Source: Polaromonas sp.
GTDB lineage: Bacteria; Pseudomonadota; Gammaproteobacteria; Burkholderiales; Burkholderiaceae_C
DNA: 15,740 bases
Direction: 5' to 3'
Assembly (NCBI GenBank): GCA_026786065.1
Contig: JAJAYS010000269.1
Coordinates: 1 to 15,740, forward strand
Shown: in pieces, positions 1-5,156 of the stretch
Numbering within the stretch: the stretch's first letter is position 1
Layout: each line of letters begins with the position of its first letter
Position numbers and translations under genes: made by a program
The notes under the pieces: generated by a model
Databases searched by the model: none
What the model was told of the DNA's origin: nothing
Seen by the model: only the letters and a program-made list of their open reading frames with translations

Positions 1-1245
1 GATCTCGCCGTTGTCGGCCACCTTCAGCTCGACGCCCTGGATCGGCACGCCAACCGTGTCGGCGCGCACCTGATCGTCGGGCTGCAGGCAGACGAAGACG
101 GCGGTTTCGGTCGAGCCGTACAGCTGCTTCAAATTGATGCCGATCGAGCGGTAAAAGATAAACAGGTCCGGGCCTATGGCCTCGCCAGCGGTGTAGGCCA
201 CCCTCACCCGCGAAAAGCCCAGGCTGTTGCGCAGCGGGCCATAGACGGCCAGGTCGCCAAGCCAGTACAGCAGCGAATCAACCAGGCCGACCGGCTTGCC
301 GGTCAAGCGGTCCGGGCCGACTTTCTTTGCGATCTCCATGAAGCTGGCAAACAGCTTGCGCTTGATGAGCCCGGCGTCTTCCATGCGAATCACCACGCTG
401 GTCAGCAAACCTTCGAACACACGCGGCGGAGCGAAGTAGTAGGTCGGGCCGATCTCTTTCAGATCGATCATCACCGTGGCCGCGCTCTCGGGGCAGTTGA
501 CGACGTAGCCGCAGGCCAGCCACTGCGCGTAGCTGAAGATGTTCTGCCCGATCCAGGCGGGCGGCATGTAGGCCAGCACTTCTTCGCTGGAGGTGAGTTT
601 GTCGAATTGCGCGCCGGCCTGGGCGCGGTCCAGCAGCGTGCTGTGGGTGTGCACCACGCCCTTGGGGTTGCCGGTGGTGCCCGAGGTGAAGAACATGGCC
701 GCGACGTCGCCGGTCATCACCTCGGCGACCCGGGCTTGCAGCCAGCCGGGCTGGCGAGTGATGAACGCGGTGCCGCTGGCGATCAGGCTGTCCATCGACG
801 CCAGACCGGCCTCGTCGTAGCCACGCAGGCCGCGAGCTTCGTCGAAATAGATGCGGGTGAGCTGCGGGCACTGCGCGCGAATTTCGAGCAACTTGTCCAC
901 CTGCTCCTGGTCCTCGACCATCGCAAAGCGGGCATCGGCATTGGCAATCGGGAACACGCATTCGGCGGCGACCGCGTCCTGGTACAGCGGAATCGGCACG
1001 GCCCCCAGCGCCTGCGCGGCCAACATGGTGGCGTAAAGCCGGGGGCGGTTGGCGCCGATCACGATGATGTGCTCGCCGCGCGTCAGTCCGGCCTCGGCCA
1101 GCCCGCCGGCAATCGCGCCCACCAACGCGGCGAGCTGCGACCAGCTGTGCGATTGCCAGATGCCGAACTCTTTCTCGCGCATCGCCGGCGCATCCGGGCG
1201 CTCGGCAGCGTGCTTGAGCAGTAAGGCGGGAAAGGTCAGTTGCAT
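1..1245 (-). CDS. AMP-forming long-chain acyl-CoA synthetase, 3' end outside window
   Basis: This ANL-superfamily enzyme would adenylate a carboxylic (probably fatty or aromatic) acid with ATP and then transfer it to coenzyme A in the cytoplasm. The frame is open for all 415 codons to the window edge. The P-loop-like motif TSGTTGNPKG lies at residues 187-196 (A3), and the YGSTET motif at 376-381 (A5) completes the adenylate-binding signature. The stretch YYFAPPRVFEGLL near residues 269-281 and the RKLFASFMEIAKKVGP segment that follows are typical of the long-chain (FAA1-type) branch rather than acetyl-CoA synthetases. The C-terminal lid domain with the catalytic lysine lies beyond the window. 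The ATG at 1245 is preceded by GAGAGA. It is divergent from a Crp/Fnr regulator, which may control it. In related bacteria such ligases often sit with branched-chain amino-acid-type ABC transporter genes, but that cannot be seen here. The substrate is unknown. Confidence 0.93.
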   Translation of the reverse strand, partial: MQLTFPALLLKHAAERPDAPAMREKEFGIWQSHSWSQLAALVGAIAGGLAEAGLTRGEHIIVIGANRPRLYATMLAAQALGAVPIPLYQDAVAAECVFPIANADARFAMVEDQEQVDKLLEIRAQCPQLTRIYFDEARGLRGYDEAGLASMDSLIASGTAFITRQPGWLQARVAEVMTGDVAAMFFTSGTTGNPKGVVHTHSTLLDRAQAGAQFDKLTSSEEVLAYMPPAWIGQNIFSYAQWLACGYVVNCPESAATVMIDLKEIGPTYYFAPPRVFEGLLTSVVIRMEDAGLIKRKLFASFMEIAKKVGPDRLTGKPVGLVDSLLYWLGDLAVYGPLRNSLGFSRVRVAYTAGEAIGPDLFIFYRSIGINLKQLYGSTETAVFVCLQPDDQVRADTVGVPIQGVELKVADNGEI

Positions 1246-1345
1246 GAGCTGGTCTCTCGGAGCTATCGACAGGGCTGGTTGGGGCTCGCACAGACGCGGC
1301 AACGTCGGGGCGCCGCGACATCGAAGCTCCATCGTAGGCAGGGCT

Positions 1346-1375
1346 TTGACGCCAAGTTGTCATTCCGGCGACAAT
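1346..1375 (+). promoter_or_regulatory. candidate sigma70-type promoter for the Crp/Fnr gene
   Basis: TTGACG (1346-1351) matches the -35 consensus at five of six positions, and GACAAT (1370-1375) matches the -10 at four of six, with an 18-bp spacer. This would start transcription near 1382, about 40 bases before the ATG at 1425. The -10 element lies inside the right arm of the palindrome at 1354-1377. The assignment rests on sequence matching by eye only. Confidence 0.35.
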
Positions 1376-1377
1376 TT
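1354..1377. promoter_or_regulatory. imperfect palindrome, candidate operator in the divergent promoter region
   Basis: AAGTTGTC (1354-1361) and GACAATTT (1370-1377) form an inverted repeat with seven of eight arm positions matching, separated by 8 bp. The core TTGTC-N8-GACAA is perfect. It lies between the divergent acyl-CoA ligase and Crp/Fnr genes and overlaps the candidate -10. It differs from the FNR box (TTGAT-N4-ATCAA) and the CRP box (TGTGA-N6-TCACA) in core and spacing. A natural reading is a site for the adjacent regulator, but that is an inference. Confidence 0.5.
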
Positions 1378-1424
1378 ACGGGTGATTACTCCCCGGACTT
1401 TCCCCGGCCTCCCAGCGAAGCGCC

Positions 1425-2180
1425 ATGAACCGGATTGACACGCAGAGCGGCCGGACCGGCGGCATCGAGCGCCGCCTTGCCAACGCGGCCGAACTGGCCG
1501 GCATTCCATGGCTGAGCCTGCTGTCGACCGCCGAGCGCGCTCGCGCGGTGGACGACCTGCGCGTCGGCGACGCCAGTGCTGGCGAGTTCGTCTGCCGGGT
1601 CGGCCGGCCGGTCACCTACTGGTTCGGCGTCATCGAAGGTCTGCTGAAGATGAGCAGCGACAACGCCGAAGGCGTAACCATGACTTTTCTCGGCGTGCCA
1701 CCTGGCGGCTGGTTCGGCGAAGGCACCTTGCTCAAGCGCGAGCCCTACCGCTACAACATCCAGGCGCTGCGCAAAAGCCTGGTCGCCGGCTTGCCGATCG
1801 ACACCTTCCACTGGCTGCTTGACCACTCGATCGGCTTCAACCGTTTTGTGATGAACCAGCTGAACGAGCGACTCGGCCAGTTCATCGCCGCCCGCGAGAT
1901 CGACCGCATGAGCGATCCGGAGATTCGCGTCGCCCGCACGCTGGCGTCGCTGTTCAATCCCCTGCTGTATCCGGGCGTTGGCGAGGTGCTGCGCATCACG
2001 CAGCAGGAGCTGGCCTACCTGGTGGGGCTGTCGCGCCAGCGAGTCAACGAGGCCCTGACGGCGCTGCAGGCGGTGGGGCTGATCCGGGTCGAGTACGGCG
2101 GACTGCGGGTGCTGGACCTTGCCGCGCTGCGCGGCAGCCTAGAGATCAGACCAAAAGTCGCCAAAGCCAGGTCATCCTGA
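1425..2180 (+). CDS. Crp/Fnr-family transcriptional regulator
   Basis: A 251-residue regulator with an N-terminal cyclic-nucleotide-binding-like beta-roll (about residues 30-145), a long dimerisation helix and a C-terminal winged helix-turn-helix. The HTH is visible as ITQQELAYLVGLSRQRVNEA (residues 191-210), followed by a wing ending in GGLRVLDLAALR. Only one cysteine is present in the whole protein (FVCRVG, near residue 57), so it cannot carry an FNR-type [4Fe-4S] cluster; the ligand is unknown and could be a nucleotide or an acyl-CoA-like effector. The length fits the family. The ATG at 1425 has only a weak upstream purine run, but the N-terminus aligns sensibly from there. It is transcribed away from the acyl-CoA ligase, and a 24-bp palindrome between them suggests autoregulation and control of the ligase. 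Confidence 0.9.
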   Translation: MNRIDTQSGRTGGIERRLANAAELAGIPWLSLLSTAERARAVDDLRVGDASAGEFVCRVGRPVTYWFGVIEGLLKMSSDNAEGVTMTFLGVPPGGWFGEGTLLKREPYRYNIQALRKSLVAGLPIDTFHWLLDHSIGFNRFVMNQLNERLGQFIAAREIDRMSDPEIRVARTLASLFNPLLYPGVGEVLRITQQELAYLVGLSRQRVNEALTALQAVGLIRVEYGGLRVLDLAALRGSLEIRPKVAKARSS

Positions 2181-2210
2181 GCGCGGGCCGCTTCGCGACT
2201 GGCTGACGCC

Positions 2211-2245
2211 GACCCGACCCGACTTGACTTGACTTGATTTGACTT
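2211..2245. repeat. pentanucleotide tandem repeat, seven units
   Basis: Seven consecutive 5-bp units run without a break: GACCC twice, GACTT three times, GATTT once and GACTT once. They begin 30 bp after the Crp/Fnr stop codon and contain no part of a recognised gene. Unit-to-unit variation shows an older array. Such arrays can change length by slippage; any effect here would be on transcript ends or spacing, not on a reading frame. Confidence 0.85.
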
Positions 2246-2416
2246 GCAGCACGGGCATGCCGAGTGCGTCGTTCCAGAAACTTTTGCCCGGTGCCCGGCC
2301 GAGCTTGCTTCGCGGTGGTCAGCGTTCCAGGCCACTGTCCGGCGGCGCCGGAGCGAAACCGCAACGTGCCCGGGCTGCTGGTATCGTAAAGTCAGCGCTT
2401 TCGTCCGATGTTATCC

Positions 2417-2475
2417 ATAAAACCAGCCTTTAGACCAGTAAATACGGGCGTAAGCAGCTATAAAATACGTAGCGA
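2417..2475. repeat. dispersed repeat, copy 1
   Basis: The 37 bases 2439-2475 match 4227-4263 at 32 positions without a gap, and the gapless alignment continues more weakly to 2417. The right part can form a small hairpin, GCTAT pairing with GTAGC around an A/T-rich loop (one G-T wobble). The copy ends 2 bp before the ATG of the pseudouridine synthase, so it supplies that gene's leader. It resembles, from memory, a degenerate short repeat scattered through Comamonadaceae intergenic regions; a genome-wide count would settle that. Confidence 0.7.
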
Positions 2476-2476
2476 C

Positions 2477-3331
2477 ATGAATCATCAAAAACCCCCTTCA
2501 TCGCCCGCCAGGCCGGCGCCTGCGGCGGTGCGCGTTGCCCGCGGGGTGGGGAATCCTGCAGCGGCGGTCGGGTCGGCGGCGACGGTGCGCCTGAACAAGC
2601 GCATGGCCGAACTCGGCCTGTGTTCACGCCGGGAAGCCGACAACTGGATTGCCCGGGGCTGGGTGCGGGTCAACGGTTCGCCCGCAGTCATCGGCCAGCC
2701 GGTGGCGCTGGATGCACGCATCGACATTGACCGCCAGGCCGAGCAGCAGCAGCGCCAGCAGGTCACCATCCTGATCAACAAGCCGGTCGGCTACGTCAGT
2801 GGCCAAGCCGAAGACGGCCATGAGCCGGCGGTGGTGCTGGTGCAGCCGCAGAACCGCTGGAGCGAATGCAACAGCCGCATGCGCTGGGGCCATGAGCAAC
2901 TGCGCGGCCTGGCGCCAGCCGGCCGGCTCGACATCGACTCCATTGGCCTCTTGGTGCTGACGCAGGACGGACGGGTGGCGCGGCAGCTGATTGGCGAAGA
3001 CTCGGTGGTTGAAAAGGAATACCTGGTGCGAGTCAGTTATGGGGCGGAATCGGGCAACGTGCACGCAGCTTTCCCGCCGGACAAGCTCAAACTGCTGTGC
3101 CACGGCCTCGCGCTCGACGGCCAGCCGCTGCGCCCGGCCCAGGTCAGCTGGCAGAACCCCGAGCAACTGCGCTTCGTGCTGCGCGAAGGCAAGAAGCGCC
3201 AGATCCGCCGCATGTGCGAGCAGGTCGGGCTGTTCGTGACCGGCCTGAAGCGGGTGCGCATCGGCGGCGTGAACCTGGGGCATCTGCCGGTGGGGCAGTG
3301 GCGCTATCTGGCGCCGCATGAGGGGTTTTAG
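2477..3331 (+). CDS. rluF: RluF-like 23S rRNA pseudouridine synthase (RsuA/RluB/E/F family)
   Basis: Predicted to isomerise a specific uridine in ribosomal RNA to pseudouridine. A basic, Ala/Pro-rich leader of about 36 residues precedes an S4 RNA-binding domain (about 37-76, with LNKRMAELGLCSRREADNWI). The catalytic domain carries GRLDIDSIGLLVLTQDG, in which Asp152 is the expected catalytic aspartate, and the family motif GKKRQIRRMCEQVG. The tail (LKRVRIGGVNLGHLPVGQWR) is closer to E. coli RluF than to RluB or RluE, so the subfamily and symbol are inferred, with U2604 of 23S rRNA as the expected target. The ATG at 2477 is chosen because the in-frame extension upstream to 2408 runs through a dispersed repeat and shows no family similarity. 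The 284-residue length matches E. coli RluF (290). It stands alone, with no operon partner. Confidence 0.85.
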   Translation: MNHQKPPSSPARPAPAAVRVARGVGNPAAAVGSAATVRLNKRMAELGLCSRREADNWIARGWVRVNGSPAVIGQPVALDARIDIDRQAEQQQRQQVTILINKPVGYVSGQAEDGHEPAVVLVQPQNRWSECNSRMRWGHEQLRGLAPAGRLDIDSIGLLVLTQDGRVARQLIGEDSVVEKEYLVRVSYGAESGNVHAAFPPDKLKLLCHGLALDGQPLRPAQVSWQNPEQLRFVLREGKKRQIRRMCEQVGLFVTGLKRVRIGGVNLGHLPVGQWRYLAPHEGF

Positions 3332-3424
3332 TGTGTGATTGCAGCCTCAATCCGACACAACAAACCGCGTCGTTCCACCCAAGGCGGCGTCTTCCCCCGG
3401 TGGGGACGTCCTGGGCACGATTCA

Positions 3425-4165
3425 ATGACCGACACCACACTCAGCGAAAACCGCGACTGGATCGCCGGCGGTGGCGAAATGGGCTCGCTCGACTGGTCGA
3501 AAACGCCGCTCGGCCCGCTCGACAGCTGGCCGCAGTGACCTCGTCCGCTCGCATGGCGGCGACATTGCCGCCGAGAGCCGTGAGGGCGAGGGCACGACCT
3601 TCACGATGGCTATCTCGAACGGCAGCGCGCACCTTCCGGCCGACCGGCTGCGTGCGCCCAAGGCGCTCACCGATGTCGGTATCGACGACCTGTCTTTCGT
3701 CACCGACGCGCTGAGCTTGCTGCCCGAAGAGCCGGACCACGCACCTTCGCCACCGGCCGCAGACCCGGCGCAACACCTGTCGCAACAGCCGGCGCACAAC
3801 CCGACCTCCGCATTCGTGGGCGCACGGATACTGCTGGTCGATGACAACGCCGACATGCGCGAGTACGTCGTGCGGCTGCTGCGGCCGCACTCGCACTGGT
3901 CGAGCTGGTCGAGCTGGTCGAGCTGTTCCAGCCTCGACTCGCGCTGCCCGATATCGGCTTGCCCGTGATGAACGGCTACGAGCTTTCTGGCCGCTTGAGA
4001 CAGCACCCCGGCAGCGCGGCGATGCATCTGGTCGCAATCACCGGCCACGGGCAGAAAGGCGACATCAAGCTCGCTCCAGGCGCGGGCTTCGATGAACACT
4101 TCGGCAAGCCGATCGACATTGACCTGCTGGGGGCGCTGCTCGCACGGGTGGATGCTGGCGCCAGA
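3425..4165 (+). pseudogene. remnant of a hybrid sensor histidine kinase / response regulator
   Basis: Four pieces of one kind of protein survive in shifting frames. The first (3425-3535) starts MTDTTLSENRDWIAGGGEMG and reaches GPLDSWPQ, the usual opening of Burkholderiales multi-sensor hybrid kinases, then hits a stop. The second, from 3537 in another frame, is the end of a HATPase domain (DLVRSHGGDIAAESREGEGT, containing the G2 box), so the sensor, HisKA and most of the ATPase are deleted. A Pro/Ala-rich linker then leads to the first half of a receiver (RILLVDDNADMREYVVRLLR, about 3825-3885). The second receiver half lies in the first piece's frame: LALPDIGLPVMNGYEL with the expected phospho-acceptor Asp, AITGHG, and FGKPID with the conserved Lys. 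About 20 residues between the halves are missing or replaced by a 9-bp repeat. No working kinase can be made. Confidence 0.85.
3896..3922 (+). repeat. 9-bp tandem repeat, three copies, at the break in the receiver remnant
   Basis: CTGGTCGAG occurs three times back to back and a fourth, diverged unit (CTGTTCCAG) follows. In the frame of the downstream receiver half it reads Leu-Val-Glu repeated. It lies exactly where the upstream half (a different frame) stops matching, so it probably arose with the rearrangement or by slippage after the gene lost function. Confidence 0.85.
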
Positions 4166-4204
4166 GTGTTGGCTTGTCCGCTGGCCCAAACCGCTGGAAT
4201 TTAT

Positions 4205-4263
4205 ATAAATAGCGGCTTAATCTTTATAAATACGGGCGTTGGCAGCTATTAAAACCGTAGCGA
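4205..4263. repeat. dispersed repeat, copy 2
   Basis: Positions 4227-4263 match 2439-2475 at 32 of 37 positions without a gap, and the weaker left part (4205-4226) keeps the same spacing as copy 1. It lies between the kinase remnant and the 3' end of the pilus operon, in the same orientation as copy 1. Its left end overlaps a perfect A/T palindrome, ATTTATATAAAT (4199-4210). On the minus strand its hairpin arms flank a run of four T, so it might add to transcription termination of the operon. Confidence 0.7.
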
Positions 4264-4273
4264 ATGGCTTCCG

Positions 4274-4292
4274 GCTGCGGGTCGCCCGCAGC
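4274..4292 (-). terminator. strong hairpin just after the pilus operon
   Basis: GCTGCGGG (4274-4281) and CCCGCAGC (4285-4292) form a perfect 8-bp stem with a 3-base loop, starting 6 bases after the stop codon of the tip-subunit gene on the minus strand. No U run follows directly; the nearest T run on that strand comes about 20 bases later inside the dispersed repeat. It is probably a terminator or a 3'-end stabilising structure for the operon. Confidence 0.5.
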
Positions 4293-4298
4293 GGGGGG

Positions 4299-5156
4299 TC
4301 AGTAGGTGATGGTGATCTGGTGAGCCTGCGTGGCGGCGCAGGCGCCCACCGCACAGGTGCCCGACTGGTCGGCTGGCACCGTGGCCGTGACGGAGTAGGT
4401 CTGCGGAAAAGCCGAGCCGGTTCCGCTGGCGGCGCTCGGCGCCACCGTGTAGTTCAGCCCCATCAACGTGCCCGCAGTTGGCGTGACGGCCATGGTGTAG
4501 GGCGTGCTCAGCGTGCACGACAGCGAATAGCTCGAACTGCCGGTTCGGGCCGTGGCCGAAAAAGATGGGTAGTTCACCGTCACCGCTGGAATTGCCGAAT
4601 TGAAGAAGCACTCGGCGACGATGCTGATGTTGGCCACATAGGAGGCGGCGCCCAGCAGCGTGCCGCCGCGCGTGGTGAAAATGCTGAAGGTCGGTACGTC
4701 GTCATAAATTCCGGCGGGTCTGGTGATCCCGGCCGCGACCTCGAAGTAATACGGCACGGTGGCGCTGGAGTTGAGGGCGCCATTCCAGTTGATCGTGAAA
4801 TCGAGACCGCCGTTGCCCGTGTTGTTTGGGGCGCGTCCGCCACCTGTCGTCCAACTCCCGGTGAAACTCGAATTCCGGAAAACGGTGTAGGCCAGCAACT
4901 GCGTGCCGCCCTGCCGCGTCATGTTCCGGCCGGCGGGCGGTTCGCCCTGATCCATGCTGATGTAGTAGGTCACGGTAGCGCCGGAGTCGGAAGCGAGCCG
5001 CGCGCAATTCACCGTCAGCGATCCGGTCAGGCGGGTGTTGGCCGCTGCCGTGTAGTTGCCGGTCACGCCGGTGGCCGACAGGTTGCAGGTGATTGCGGCC
5101 TGCGCCGACGTCGCGGCCGCCAGCAGTACGACAGCCAGACAGAGTTTGTGTTTCAT
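4299..5156 (-). CDS. two-domain SCPU pilus subunit, CsuE-like tip adhesin
   Basis: This 285-residue secreted protein carries two spore-coat-U (SCPU) domains in tandem, the arrangement of the CsuE tip subunit of archaic chaperone-usher pili. A signal peptide (MKHKLCLAVVLLAAATSAQA) is followed by the first domain (about 21-150), which opens with ITCNLSATGV, and the second (about 155-285), which ends in the strand HQITITY expected to contact the chaperone or the next subunit. Cysteines occur in both domains (for example Cys24, and GTCAVGAC near the end). It is shorter than CsuE of Acinetobacter baumannii, so the tip loops that bind surfaces may differ. Its ATG overlaps the usher's stop as ATGA, showing translational coupling. 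It is the last gene of the operon, where csuE lies. Adhesive function is inferred from family and position. Confidence 0.85.
   Translation of the reverse strand: MKHKLCLAVVLLAAATSAQAAITCNLSATGVTGNYTAAANTRLTGSLTVNCARLASDSGATVTYYISMDQGEPPAGRNMTRQGGTQLLAYTVFRNSSFTGSWTTGGGRAPNNTGNGGLDFTINWNGALNSSATVPYYFEVAAGITRPAGIYDDVPTFSIFTTRGGTLLGAASYVANISIVAECFFNSAIPAVTVNYPSFSATARTGSSSYSLSCTLSTPYTMAVTPTAGTLMGLNYTVAPSAASGTGSAFPQTYSVTATVPADQSGTCAVGACAATQAHQITITY

Larger units (their letters stand above)
2181..2476. other. intergenic region between the Crp/Fnr gene and the pseudouridine synthase
   Basis: No convincing gene is present. Just after the Crp/Fnr stop there is a pentamer repeat (2211-2245). A short perfect hairpin follows, TCCGGC (2338-2343) paired with GCCGGA (2347-2352) over a 3-base loop; it has no following T run, so it is not a clear intrinsic terminator. 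The last 60 bases are a copy of the dispersed repeat described separately. I found no promoter I would defend. Confidence 0.6.

Noticed and set aside
278..1363. A 361-codon open frame on the minus strand overlapping the acyl-CoA ligase.
   Set aside because: It is Arg/Ala-rich shadow sequence of the ligase in another frame; the ligase frame carries the ANL motifs.
2459..2464. TATAAA as a -10 box 13 bases before the pseudouridine synthase start.
   Set aside because: It lies in the repeat, has no -35 element at proper spacing and would give an almost leaderless transcript.
2408..2476. An upstream in-frame start that would lengthen the pseudouridine synthase by 23 residues.
   Set aside because: The extension is made of dispersed-repeat sequence and has no family similarity or ribosome-binding site.
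3896..3922. The three 9-bp units as a minimal CRISPR or iteron array.
   Set aside because: There are no spacers, the units are contiguous and they lie in coding remnant sequence; there are no cas or rep genes.
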